From Providencia alcalifaciens (GTDB taxonomy: Bacteria; Pseudomonadota; Gammaproteobacteria; Enterobacterales; Enterobacteriaceae), in assembly GCA_025961275.1 (NCBI GenBank), contig JAOQNJ010000001.1:455353-519352 (forward strand): a stretch of 64,000 nucleotides of DNA. Direction: 5' to 3'. The translations under genes and the position numbers were made by a program. Positions 34,882 through 43,789 of the stretch are shown piece by piece. Every line of letters begins with the position of its first letter. Within the stretch, counting starts at the first letter, position 1. The notes beneath the pieces were generated by a model. It saw only the letters and a program-made list of their open reading frames with translations. It was not told the origin of the DNA and did not search any database.

Positions 34882-36327
34882 TTGATAGAGGTTATAAATT
34901 ATCTAAACAATATTGTTTGGGGGTCTCTCCTCATCTATTTATTACTTGGTGCCGGAATTTATTTTACGATTCGTTCAGGTTTTATTCAATTACGTCACTT
35001 TGGCCATATGTTTGGTGTTTTAAAAAATAGCAAACAATCCGATAAAGCAGGAATATCTTCTTTTCAAGCATTATGCACCAGTCTTGCAGCAAGAGTAGGT
35101 ACTGGAAATCTGACAGGGGTGGCAATAGCGTTAACCGCGGGGGGACCTGGTGCGATCTTTTGGATGTGGGTTGTTGCTCTGCTAGGAATGGCAACATCGT
35201 TTATTGAGTCTACACTCGCCCAACTTTATAAAACCAAAGATGATCAGGGGAATTATCGCGGAGGACCTGCTTATTATATGCAGAAGGGATTAAACTTTCG
35301 TTGGATGGGGATAATATTTTCCATATTTTTAATTATTGCATTCGGGCTAGTATTTAACGCAGTTCAAGCAAATTCTATTGTGCAAGCAACTGCTATAGCA
35401 TTTGATTTTAATCCTCTCTATGTTGGTATAGGGCTCGTCATTATGAGCGGTATTGTCATTTTTGGCGGATTAAAATCAATTGCTAAGGTTGCCGAGTTAG
35501 TTGTTCCTATCATGGCATTGGCTTATTTGATGTTGGCATTTTGGGTTGTAGGGCATCATATTGAAAGGTTACCTGAAGTGTTTATGATGATTATGCGTAA
35601 TGCTTTTGGATTACAAGAAGCTGCTGGTGGAGCAATTGGCTATGGTATCGGCCAAGCAATGACGCAAGGGGTTCAGAGAGGGTTATTTTCCAACGAAGCG
35701 GGAATGGGTTCAGCACCTAATGCAGCAGCTTCGGCGGCACCATATCCTCCTCATCCTGCATCACAGGGATATGTTCAAATGCTGGGTGTCTTTATGGACA
35801 CGATGGTTATTTGTAGTGCGACGGCAATTATCATTCTATGTTCTGGGGTACTTGATAACCCTGTTGAAAACATCAATGGTATTGAACTAACACAGTTGGC
35901 GTTATCATCTGCCGTAGGGAGTTGTATTGCTATAGCCATCTTCTTTTTTGCTTTTACATCTATTATTGCCAATTATGCTTATGCAGAAAGTAATATGATT
36001 TTCTTAGAAAGTAATCATACTTCGAAGTTATTAATATTACGTTTAGCAGCACTTGGTATGGTTATGTTTGGTTCATTGGCTGAAATGCCGTTAATCTGGA
36101 AACTGGCTGACTTATCTATGGGGCTAATGGCAATCACTAATTTAATTGCTATTTTGTTATTATCAGGTATTGCCTTTAAATTAGCTAAAGATTACAACAT
36201 GCAAAAAAATGCAGGTAAACTTCCAACTTTTGATATTAACCAACATCCTGAGCTTAAAATACAAGTTGAAGAAGGAATTTGGGAAGAAAAACATGTTAAA
36301 CAATGGGTGAATAAGAACGCTATTTAA
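34882..36327 (+). CDS. Sodium:alanine symporter (AGCS family)
   Basis: This 481-residue inner-membrane protein belongs to the alanine or glycine:cation symporters. It reads IEVINYLNNIVWGSLLIYLL at the start, then GTGNLTGVAIALTAGGPGAI, the family's TSFIESTLAQLYKTKD, then GGPAYYMQKGL and the VQRGLFSNEAGMGSAPNAAA signature. The start codon is TTG (34882), with AGGGGGAAAA in front; no ATG in frame fits the family N-terminus. It takes up small amino acids with sodium. Full length. Specific substrate cannot be fixed from sequence. Confidence 0.92.
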   Translation: MIEVINYLNNIVWGSLLIYLLLGAGIYFTIRSGFIQLRHFGHMFGVLKNSKQSDKAGISSFQALCTSLAARVGTGNLTGVAIALTAGGPGAIFWMWVVALLGMATSFIESTLAQLYKTKDDQGNYRGGPAYYMQKGLNFRWMGIIFSIFLIIAFGLVFNAVQANSIVQATAIAFDFNPLYVGIGLVIMSGIVIFGGLKSIAKVAELVVPIMALAYLMLAFWVVGHHIERLPEVFMMIMRNAFGLQEAAGGAIGYGIGQAMTQGVQRGLFSNEAGMGSAPNAAASAAPYPPHPASQGYVQMLGVFMDTMVICSATAIIILCSGVLDNPVENINGIELTQLALSSAVGSCIAIAIFFFAFTSIIANYAYAESNMIFLESNHTSKLLILRLAALGMVMFGSLAEMPLIWKLADLSMGLMAITNLIAILLLSGIAFKLAKDYNMQKNAGKLPTFDINQHPELKIQVEEGIWEEKHVKQWVNKNAI

Positions 36328-36521
36328 TAAACTAAATAATTAGGGTCGATGTATTAAGCATTGACCTTAATTGTTTAACTCAAAAAGTTACATTTTGAAT
36401 AGAATCAAGCATCATAAATAATTGGCTACATAAACTTAACTAATAATACTTGCTTTCTAATAGTTTGAGCTTTAAGGTTTTTATTCATAAAACAAAAACG
36501 ATTTATAAAGCCGAGTATACA

Positions 36522-37439
36522 ATGAAATTAGGGCAACAGACAGCAACACTCTATGGCGTTATCTCGATTTTACTGTGGAGTACCATGGTAGGGTTAATTC
36601 GTAGTGTAAGTGAAAGTTTTGGGCCAGTAGGTGGGGCTGCTTTAATTTATACTCTCGGTACTGTCATTTTATTTATCGTTATGGGGCCACCCAAGATCCA
36701 AGATTACTCAAAGCGCTTCTTAATTTGGGGAACATTGTTATTTGTCAGCTATGAAATTTGTTTTGTATTAGCACTTGGTTTAGCGAGCAGTCGCCAACAA
36801 GCTATTGAATTAGGTATGGTTAACTATTTATGGCCAAGTTTTACTATTGCCCTAGCTGTTTTTTTTAATCGTCAGCGGTTTACTGTTTTTCTTGGGGTTG
36901 GGCTGGCGTTAGCTTTTGCAGGGTTAATATGGGTTATTTCAGGTGACAAACCTATTTCGATAAATGCAATTATCGAAAATATAAAAAGTAACCCGTTGAG
37001 TTATTTCCTCGCATTTATTGGTGCGATTTTTTGGTCATTTTACAGTAATGTGACTAAACGTATTTCTGGTGGTCATAATGGCATGGTGTTATTTTTTACC
37101 ATAACCTCTATCGGGCTTTGGGTGCTATTTTTCTTCGAGCCGTCGACTCAGTTCAATATTTCATTTAGCAGCATTATATTATTACTGTTAGCTTCAATTG
37201 CGACTGGGGGAGCAAATGCACTTTGGACTTTGGCAGTGATCCGAGGCAATGTGGCATTTTTAGGAACCTTATCTTATTTTACACCTGTCCTATCAACTGC
37301 CTTTTCATCGATACTATTAAGCACTGCGTTGACCTTAGGTTTTTGGCAAGGGGTAGTGATGGTGACACTCGGGTCGGTTATTTGTTTTTTAGCAACGCGA
37401 CACTTTTCAACACCAAAAAAAGTCATCAAAAATCACTAA
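36522..37439 (+). CDS. yddG: Aromatic amino acid exporter YddG
   Basis: This 305-residue DMT-family exporter resembles E. coli YddG, which exports Phe, Trp and Tyr. It has about ten membrane helices, with GVISILLWSTMVGLIRSVSE at the start, then ELGMVNYLWPSFTIALAVFF, FIGAIFWSFYSNVTKRISGG and GGANALWTLAVIRGNVAFLG, close to the E. coli pattern. The ATG at 36522 was chosen because the homologous start is MKLGQQTATLYG; an upstream extension to 36450 is unlikely. The alanine symporter upstream is a separate unit. Confidence 0.85.
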   Translation: MKLGQQTATLYGVISILLWSTMVGLIRSVSESFGPVGGAALIYTLGTVILFIVMGPPKIQDYSKRFLIWGTLLFVSYEICFVLALGLASSRQQAIELGMVNYLWPSFTIALAVFFNRQRFTVFLGVGLALAFAGLIWVISGDKPISINAIIENIKSNPLSYFLAFIGAIFWSFYSNVTKRISGGHNGMVLFFTITSIGLWVLFFFEPSTQFNISFSSIILLLLASIATGGANALWTLAVIRGNVAFLGTLSYFTPVLSTAFSSILLSTALTLGFWQGVVMVTLGSVICFLATRHFSTPKKVIKNH

Positions 37440-37580
37440 TAAAATTAATCAACGAGCAACTTTAAGTAACGCATGACACTATCTCTATGCTCGTTCGAAT
37501 ATCCTCATCTGTTGCTTACATGCAACCCTAATTATTTTGAAAATATTAAAATATGGCAGTGAATATCACCGCCATAATGA

Positions 37581-38396
37581 TTATTGGTGGTTAATGAATT
37601 TATCTAGTGCGACGGCAACACCATCTTCATTATTGGTTTTTGTGACAAATTTAGCGATGTTAAGGACATTATCAATAGCATTCCCCATGGCAACTGGGAA
37701 TTTGGAGTATTGAAGCATTTTGATATCGTTATTTTGATCACCAATGGACATGACTTTATCAGGCGTAATTCCCAGCTTTTCACAGATAACTTGTAAAGCC
37801 GCACCTTTAGTGGCAGTTTTACTTGAAATTTCAAGAAAATAAGGGCTAGTCTGTATTAATGAATAGCATTTAAAGACATCCTCTGGAATATAGCTAATCC
37901 CAACCGTGAGCTTTTCAGGGAGGTCTATCATCATGAATTTGGTGAATTTCAAGCTTGAATCCATCTCATTTGCTGGGCAATACACGAGTGGGGTATTGGT
38001 TAAATAAGCGTCATGGACGGTATATTGGCTGATATGACGATTAGCTGTGAACATAGTGTTTTGCGCAAGTGCATGCATATGCACACTAACCTCATTAGAC
38101 AGCGATTCAAAATATTGATAATCAGCGAAATCTAACAAGTTCTCAACGAGATGTGAACCATCATTTGCTTGATGAATGACACTGCCATTATTACTAATAC
38201 AGTAATCAGTGGCGTTATCAAGGCCGAGTTCTTTTAGATAGGGAGATATTCCGGAAAAAGGTCGTCCAGAAGCGAGAACGACATAGATACCTTTATTTTT
38301 TGCTTGAATAACGGCTTCTTTGACTGCTGGGGAGATTTGGTGCTGAGAGTTGAGTAAAGTACCATCTAAATCAATCGCTACCAGTTTGATAGACAT
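37581..38396 (-). CDS. yidA: HAD-type sugar phosphatase YidA
   Basis: This 271-residue Cof-type HAD phosphatase acts on sugar phosphates. Motif I is LVAIDLDGTLLNS; the second motif is VVLASGRPFSG; ISNNGSVIHQA follows; motif III Lys and motif IV appear as KGAALQVICEKLGI and SIGDQNNDIKMLQ. C2-type cap in the middle. I chose ATG 38396 because GGAGG lies 7 bases upstream. The full length and the order match YidA. It stands alone. Confidence 0.9.
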   Translation of the reverse strand: MSIKLVAIDLDGTLLNSQHQISPAVKEAVIQAKNKGIYVVLASGRPFSGISPYLKELGLDNATDYCISNNGSVIHQANDGSHLVENLLDFADYQYFESLSNEVSVHMHALAQNTMFTANRHISQYTVHDAYLTNTPLVYCPANEMDSSLKFTKFMMIDLPEKLTVGISYIPEDVFKCYSLIQTSPYFLEISSKTATKGAALQVICEKLGITPDKVMSIGDQNNDIKMLQYSKFPVAMGNAIDNVLNIAKFVTKTNNEDGVAVALDKFINHQ

Positions 38397-38788
38397 CAAC
38401 GCCTCCGGTTAATGGTGTTTGTATTGATTTACCTTACTCTATTTATAAAAAATGTAAAATGGCGAAAAAAAAGTAGCCAAAAGAAAAATGTAAGCTGATG
38501 TTTTAGAATGAGTATATAAGAAGAAATAGAAAGGCATTTGGGAATGAAAATAACTAAAGTGAGATAAGTTGCAGTTTGAATATCAGTGAGGAGTTTAATC
38601 AACATAGATAATAGTGAGATCCATGCTGCTAAACTCACTCATATCCTGATAAGATAAGTTTGCAACTTTACTAATCCGATATATCCATATTACGTCAAAA
38701 AACCAATGAGCAAAATTGACAAGTGACAATGGCTTATTACATTGAGTTATAAGTGAAGTTACGTAACTTCAATGTGATTAAAACATAT
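38397..38788. other. Intergenic region
   Basis: Holds the yidA promoter and the downstream end of the AraC gene. Short open frames here show no coding features. Confidence 0.4.
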
Positions 38789-39172
38789 TCACTCACAGCG
38801 ATAAGTTAAATGCAGAGGTTTTTTCACATCCAAATCAATTTCTTCATTTTGCCTAAAATCAAACGGTGTAATGCCATATTCCTTGCGGAACATATAGGTG
38901 AAATGCGACTGCGAGCCAAATCCAAAATCTAACGCGATATCGAAAATAGACTGATTGCTATTTCGTAATAAGTTGACAGCGCCAGCGAGTCTGCGTTGAC
39001 GGATATATTTACCCAGTGAAATCCCGGTCACTTCCTTAAAAATTTTCTGCATATGCCAGAGTGAATACCCGGAATAGGCGGCAAGCTCTTCTAAATGAAT
39101 AACGCGGCCTAAATGTTCATCAATCCATTTGCTCAGAGCATAGACAAGTGCTAAGTGGTTATCTTGTGGCAT
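38789..39172 (-). CDS. AraC-family regulator, MarA/SoxS/RamA type
   Basis: This 127-residue protein consists of only the two helix-turn-helix DNA-binding domain, as in MarA, SoxS, Rob-N and RamA. First HTH: HLEELAAYSGYSLWHMQKIF; linker KEVTGISLGKYIRQRRL; second HTH: IFDIALDFGFGSQSHFTYMF and RKEYGITPFDFR. Such proteins activate efflux, porin-reducing and redox stress genes via mar/sox boxes and are controlled by their own level. Which subtype cannot be fixed; a RamA-like role is plausible in a Providencia. No regulator gene (marR/ramR-like) lies beside it. Confidence 0.85.
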   Translation of the reverse strand: MPQDNHLALVYALSKWIDEHLGRVIHLEELAAYSGYSLWHMQKIFKEVTGISLGKYIRQRRLAGAVNLLRNSNQSIFDIALDFGFGSQSHFTYMFRKEYGITPFDFRQNEEIDLDVKKPLHLTYRCE

Positions 39173-39879
39173 CTCAATTAATTACTGAGGTCAATTGACC
39201 TTTATAGGTTGAATTTCGTCCAAAATACAAGTGTTTTGCTTAGTTGAGAACACTATTTACCATTAGTACACATTATTTGGCATTATTTAGCACTATTTCT
39301 CAACTGTATAAAAAAGATCTAGGTACAGTAAACCATCTTGTATTTGAACCTACAGGGCTGCTTTATCACGAAGCCAGCATGGTACAGATATCTTGTATAG
39401 ATGTTAATTAATCAATTTCAAACATATTTTAGCAAGTATTTAAAAAGGGCTGAAAAAATAAGCATTAAGCTATGATTGACCTTAATGAAGTTAGACGAAG
39501 TATACACAACTTCGGTTGATCATGACAAAGGCTGCTTGTGCGGTATTGCGAGTAAATAGCTGAAAAAAAGTCAAACAAACTATCTTTTCGGTAGTTAGCT
39601 TGAAAAATGAGCATAAATACGAAAGCGTGAGATCAATTACTTATTTTCTTCAAATTTTGTATTTAGCGCTAGGGTATTATCCCATCTTCGAAAACTGGAC
39701 ATCAGCCAACAATATGGCGTTTCTTCACCTAAAGATCCAGTATTATTATTGTAATTGATTGAAAAATAATAGCTATACCCATATCTCATCAAGCTTTAAT
39801 TATATAAACAGCTTGCTGGGTATCGGCATATATCTTGACTTAGCTTGGGCATATAACGCTATAGCTTAGAGGAGGAATA
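39173..39879. other. Gap between AraC regulator and mgrB
   Basis: About 700 bases without a supported gene. TTGACT at 39835 and TATAGC at 39860 are possible promoter elements for mgrB, but their spacing (19) is long. No clear PhoP box (GTTTA direct repeat) was found. Confidence 0.4.
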
Positions 39880-40026
39880 TTGTTAATACGAAAATTAGTC
39901 ATCGGGATGTGTATCGTGATGAGTTGCTTATTTTTGTATCTTTTAGCGATGGATAGCCTTTGTGATCAAGGCGGTGAAAATTTTATCTTTGGAATATGTC
40001 GCGTAACTGGCTTGTTACCATTTTGA
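39880..40026 (+). CDS. mgrB: PhoQ inhibitor MgrB, divergent, TTG start
   Basis: This 48-residue single-pass membrane protein was found by its C-terminal pattern LCDQGGENFIFGICRVTGLL then PF, which parallels the E. coli MgrB ending MCDQ...FFSGIC...FIPW. Both functional Cys are present (28 and 40); Cys 28 has the same number as in E. coli when TTG at 39880 is taken as the start, which also sits 4 bases after GGAGG. The basic N-terminus (LIRK) and hydrophobic helix (LVIGMCIVMSCLFLYLLAM) fit. MgrB binds and represses the PhoQ kinase from the periplasmic side. It is the likely link to PhoP-controlled lipid A changes by pagP, 1.6 kb downstream. Confidence 0.82.
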   Translation: MLIRKLVIGMCIVMSCLFLYLLAMDSLCDQGGENFIFGICRVTGLLPF

Positions 40027-40218
40027 ATTTACCTTTTAATACGCCATACTGTGCCCGAACATTTTTTCTTACAAATTATCAATCGATAATAAGATGAGCA
40101 ATGTGGAAAGGGAAAGGCGTGTTTAAGTAGTGTTAATTATAAAATTCAAATAAACTTGTACGTTTATCTCAATGCTGAAAGATAACAAGCAAGTAGAATA
40201 GAATATAAGGGTAAAGTT

Positions 40219-41601
40219 ATGGCGCAAGAGCAGCAGACGCTAAAGCGTGGGTTGAAAAATAGACATATCCAGTTGATTGCTTTGGGAGGTGCTGTCGGTA
40301 CAGGGCTATTTCTGGGAATAGCGACAACCATTAAGATGGCGGGTCCGTCAGTATTATTAGGGTATGCATTATGTGGTTTTATTGCCTTTTTGATCATGCG
40401 TCAGCTAGGCGAAATGATTGTTCAAGAACCTGTTGCGGGTTCATTTAGCCACTTTGCCTTTAAATATTGGGGTGGCTTTGCTGGGTTCCTTTCTGGTTGG
40501 AACTATTGGTTCATGTTTATTCTTGTGGGCATGACGGAGCTGACAGCTGCCGGTAAATATATGCAAGAGTGGTGGCCTGATTTACCTATTTGGGTTTCTG
40601 CTGTTGTCTTTTTTATCGCAGTGAATGCGATTAACTTAATTAACGTGCGTTCATATGGTGAAACCGAGTTCTGGTTTGCCTTGATAAAAGTCGTTGCGAT
40701 TGTTGCCATGATCCTGTTTGGCTGCTATTTATTATTTAGCGGACGTGGTGGCCCACAAGCAGGGATTTCTAACTTATGGGAACACGGTGGTTTCTTCGCT
40801 AATGATTTTATTGGGCTATTAATGGCTCTTGCTATAATCATGTTCTCATTTGGTGGTTTGGAATTAGTGGGTATAACCGCGGCTGAGGCGGAAAATCCTG
40901 AAAAAAGTATTCCTAAAGCGATCAACCAAGTGGTCTACCGTATTCTGATTTTTTATATCGGTTCTATTACTATTTTATTATTACTGTATCCATGGGTTGA
41001 TCTTGATAATGATGCGAGTCCGTTTTTCATCATTTTCCATAACTTAGGTGATGCACTTGTTGCGAATGCGTTGAACGTCGTTATGTTGATAGCGGCATTA
41101 TCAGTCTACAATAGCGGAGCTTACTGTACGAGTCGTATGTTATTTGGTCTAGCTCAGCAAAATAACGCACCGCAATTTTTAGCTAAAGTGAACAAAGGTG
41201 GTGTTCCTGTGATGGCATTAGTTATCTCAGGTATCGTGACCTCTGTAGGTATTTTAGTTAACTTTGTTATGGAAGGGCAGGCATTTGTCTTTTTAATGTC
41301 ACTGGTAGTGACTACGCTTGTCATCAACTGGATTATGATTTGTATCTCTAACTTAAAATTTAGAGCACAGATGAATAAAGACGGTATTGAAACCAAATTT
41401 AAGAGCATTTGGTACCCGTACGGTAACTATCTTTGTCTTGCTTTCCTGATCCTCATTCTCGCTATCATTTTAATGATGGATGGATTGAGAGTATCTGTAC
41501 TCATCATGCCACTATGGATTGGGATACTGTGGATTGGTTATCAATTTTCAGGTGCGAAAAAACAACAAGCGGCCAAAAAGAAATTACAGGTCATTAGCTG
41601 A
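40219..41601 (+). CDS. pheP: Phenylalanine/aromatic amino acid permease PheP-like
   Basis: This 460-residue APC-family permease has 12 expected membrane helices. It starts LKRGLKNRHIQLIALGGAVG, and includes GTGLFLG, FLIMRQLGEMIVQEPVAGSF, GWNYWFMFILVGMTELTAAG, FSFGGLELVGITAAEAENPE and SIPKAINQVVYRILIFYIGS. Local features such as NVRSYGETEFWFALIKV, the GGFFAND and SPFFIIFHNLGD segments and LKFRAQ at the C-side fit PheP better than AroP, though both are possible. It imports phenylalanine with protons. It has its own strong terminator. Confidence 0.85.
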   Translation: MAQEQQTLKRGLKNRHIQLIALGGAVGTGLFLGIATTIKMAGPSVLLGYALCGFIAFLIMRQLGEMIVQEPVAGSFSHFAFKYWGGFAGFLSGWNYWFMFILVGMTELTAAGKYMQEWWPDLPIWVSAVVFFIAVNAINLINVRSYGETEFWFALIKVVAIVAMILFGCYLLFSGRGGPQAGISNLWEHGGFFANDFIGLLMALAIIMFSFGGLELVGITAAEAENPEKSIPKAINQVVYRILIFYIGSITILLLLYPWVDLDNDASPFFIIFHNLGDALVANALNVVMLIAALSVYNSGAYCTSRMLFGLAQQNNAPQFLAKVNKGGVPVMALVISGIVTSVGILVNFVMEGQAFVFLMSLVVTTLVINWIMICISNLKFRAQMNKDGIETKFKSIWYPYGNYLCLAFLILILAIILMMDGLRVSVLIMPLWIGILWIGYQFSGAKKQQAAKKKLQVIS

Positions 41602-41623
41602 TTTAAATGTTATCTAATAAAAA

Positions 41624-41660
41624 AGGCCGATTACAATTACAGGTAATCGGCCTTTTTTGT
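41624..41660. terminator. Bidirectional terminator between pheP and pagP
   Basis: AGGCCGATTAC and GTAATCGGCCT form an 11-bp stem, with A residues on the left and TTTTTTG on the right, so it can stop transcription from both converging genes. Confidence 0.9.
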
Positions 41661-41683
41661 TTTAGCTTACGTATAATTTATTA

Positions 41684-42253
41684 TTACCACTGCCAGCGCA
41701 ACCATGCAAACAGCACGTTACCATTATTGTGCGTTCCAGGAATATAGGTTGCTTGAAGAGAAAGTCTGTCATATTCAACAGAGACTAAAGGAAGCGGTAG
41801 TGGAATAGGTATATACAAATAATCATCACGAGCAGTCACACTTAAGGTAAAGCCAGCACCCATTCGAAAACCATCTAAATCCCCTGGGATCCACATTTTC
41901 TGGAAGCCATAGCCTACTATTGGCTCGACTTTATTATGTGAATCCATAAAAGCCATGGCATATAGTGCATGCCAGTCATTATCTTCATCATAACGATATT
42001 TACCGAAACCAATCCCCCATGGCTCTTCGTTATAGCTATCGGTTTTTTCTTTATCGTAAGTAAATCGGTTATGCCACGTTAAAGCGGGAATATAAAGTTC
42101 GTACTGATCTGAATCCCATGTAGTACTAACATTTTGGGTAAATTTATCCCATAGTCTGACAGATTGCTTATTTGCAGATGAAGCAAAGCTGATAGAGGTT
42201 GTCATCAAAATAGATGCCCCTATAACTCGCAGCAGTTTTTTGTTAACTCTCAT
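41684..42253 (-). CDS. pagP: Lipid A palmitoyltransferase PagP
   Basis: This 189-residue outer-membrane enzyme moves a palmitate chain from a phospholipid to lipid A, increasing resistance to antimicrobial peptides. A signal peptide (ending SISFA) precedes the N-terminal amphipathic helix (SVRLWDKFTQNVSTTWDSD). Catalytic His is in PALTWHNRFTYD, and Asp-Ser in AMAFMDSHNKVEP. The barrel ends LFAWLRWQW with aromatic C-terminus. Length and motifs are complete. In relatives it is PhoP-activated; the mgrB gene nearby makes that link attractive. No PhoP box was located. Confidence 0.94.
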   Translation of the reverse strand: MRVNKKLLRVIGASILMTTSISFASSANKQSVRLWDKFTQNVSTTWDSDQYELYIPALTWHNRFTYDKEKTDSYNEEPWGIGFGKYRYDEDNDWHALYAMAFMDSHNKVEPIVGYGFQKMWIPGDLDGFRMGAGFTLSVTARDDYLYIPIPLPLPLVSVEYDRLSLQATYIPGTHNNGNVLFAWLRWQW

Positions 42254-42673
42254 TGTAAATCCGATTAAGGTTAATGCTTATTTTGAATATTATTCTTTGA
42301 ATATTTATGGTGAGCAAGTAATCGCTCGCATAACGATTATGTCTTTAATTATTTTAGATTACCTAGAAATGATATAACAGCATTAATTGTTAAGTGCTAA
42401 CATTAGTAATCGTCTTAATTTGTAACGCGATGATTTGAAAATAATTCTATTCGGGATTACTCTGAGATTAATAGCCATGATGCATGATGCATGATGTATA
42501 TGATCAAGATAATTCGAACTGCATTCAGACTAGTGTCTGTAATATTTCTAGCATTAAAAATAACGAGCTAACCTTGATGTACCTTATTGATAATAAACGT
42601 CATGTGATTTGAGGCATAGTAGCTATAGACTGGTTTCTTATAACGAAAAATGAGATACTCCCCAGGTAGTTTT
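42254..42673. other. Gap between pagP and TPP riboswitch
   Basis: No gene supported. CATGATG occurs three times in tandem near 42477-42500. The promoter of the riboswitch transcript should lie near its right end. Confidence 0.4.
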
Positions 42674-42745
42674 GACTCGGGGCGTCTATTAAGACTGAGA
42701 AGCACCCGTATTACCTGATCTGGATAATGCCAGCGTAGGGAAGTC
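42674..42745 (+). promoter_or_regulatory. TPP riboswitch
   Basis: The thi-box elements are all visible: GACTCGGGGC at the 5' side, ACTGAGA, ACCCGT, then CCTGATCTGGATAATGCCAG and GCGTAGGGAAG. It lies ahead of thiD and would lower its expression when thiamine pyrophosphate is abundant. Confidence 0.92.
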
Positions 42746-42773
42746 GGAAGTTTCATCACTAAACCTTCCATTG

Positions 42774-42802
42774 ACCGCTCCTTACCTGTGCTTAGGAGTG
42801 GT
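42774..42802 (+). promoter_or_regulatory. RBS-masking hairpin before thiD
   Basis: ACCGCTCCT pairs with AGGAGTGGT (9 pairs, one G-T). The right arm carries the AGGAG ribosome site of thiD, so this is the probable off state of the TPP riboswitch, acting on translation. Confidence 0.7.
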
Positions 42803-42807
42803 ATTTC

Positions 42808-43605
42808 ATGAGAATTAATGCATTAACCATCGCCGGTACTGACCCTTCTGGTGGGGCTGGGATCCAAGCAGATTTAAAAGCCTTTTCGGCACTCAGCGCA
42901 TACGGAACAAGTGTGATAACCGCTATGGTTGCACAAAATACCCACGGCGTACAATCCGTCCATGAGCTGCCTGATACTTTTGTAGCTGCGCAGCTTGAAT
43001 CAGTTCTTAGCGATGTCCGCATTGATAGCGCTAAAATTGGTATGCTATTTAATCAAAAAATCATTGCGGTTGTCACCCAAGCACTTAAGCAGTACTCAAT
43101 TCCTTATGTTGTACTAGATACAGTGATGGTGGCTAAAAGTGGTGATCCATTACTGTTACCTGATGCTGTTGATGCGATGAGGAGTGAGTTATTACCGCTG
43201 GTATCACTGATTACGCCAAATCTACCGGAAGCTGCAGTACTGTTAGGTGAACCCGTCGCAAAAACAGAAGCGCAAATGCTCAATCAAGGGTATCGTTTAC
43301 TTGAAATGGGATGTCAGGCAATATTAATGAAAGGTGGGCATCTCAGTGATATACAGAGTCCTGATTGGCTGATTACACGAAAAGGCGAGTGGCGTTTTAC
43401 ATTACCAAGAGTGAATACACGGAATACACATGGAACAGGATGTACATTATCTGCTGCACTAACCGCATTAAGACCGCGTTTTAATAATTGGCAGGAAACA
43501 ATATTTGAAGCAAAAACCTATTTGCAAGCAGCACTTCAACATGCAGACAGTTTAGAAGTTGGTTCAGGGATTGGCCCTGTGCATCACTTCCATGCTTGGT
43601 GGTGA
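42808..43605 (+). CDS. thiD: HMP/HMP-P kinase ThiD
   Basis: This 265-residue ribokinase-like enzyme phosphorylates hydroxymethylpyrimidine (phosphate) in thiamine synthesis. It begins MRINALTIAGTDPSGGAGIQ with the substrate motif, followed by DLKAFSALSAYGTSVITAMV, MVAKSGDPLLLPDAV, LITPNLPEAAVLLG, ILMKGGHL and the ATP/anion motif NTRNTHGTGCTLSAAL with the catalytic Asp replaced by the usual GTGC Cys site. In E. coli it is paired with thiM, which is not present here. Controlled by the TPP riboswitch directly upstream. Confidence 0.94.
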   Translation: MRINALTIAGTDPSGGAGIQADLKAFSALSAYGTSVITAMVAQNTHGVQSVHELPDTFVAAQLESVLSDVRIDSAKIGMLFNQKIIAVVTQALKQYSIPYVVLDTVMVAKSGDPLLLPDAVDAMRSELLPLVSLITPNLPEAAVLLGEPVAKTEAQMLNQGYRLLEMGCQAILMKGGHLSDIQSPDWLITRKGEWRFTLPRVNTRNTHGTGCTLSAALTALRPRFNNWQETIFEAKTYLQAALQHADSLEVGSGIGPVHHFHAWW

Positions 43606-43750
43606 TTTTGGGATATTATCTAAAATGAATTTTCCGCTATAAGCGAGAAAATTGCTTAGAAAAAATTATACAGTGGTGATAACCAGACAGTTCTGTTGGT
43701 AGGCTTAGTATGAGCTGTTAATCAAAGCCTGAAGTGTCGGACAGATAAAA

Positions 43751-43770
43751 ATGCCCTCTTGGGAGGGCAT
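43751..43770 (-). terminator. Terminator after fbaB
   Basis: ATGCCCTC and GAGGGCAT with a TTGG loop; TTTTTATC follows on the minus strand. Confidence 0.85.
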
Positions 43771-43789
43771 AATGAATACAGAAGGGTAA

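Noticed and set aside
38429-38638. 69-codon minus-strand frame rich in Leu and Phe
   Set aside because: Low-complexity translation of AT-rich DNA between yidA and the AraC gene, with no ribosome site.
42477-42500. CATGATG tandem repeat as a CRISPR or phase-variation tract
   Set aside because: Only about three short imperfect units, not in a gene or promoter I can recognise; no CRISPR-like spacers anywhere in the window.
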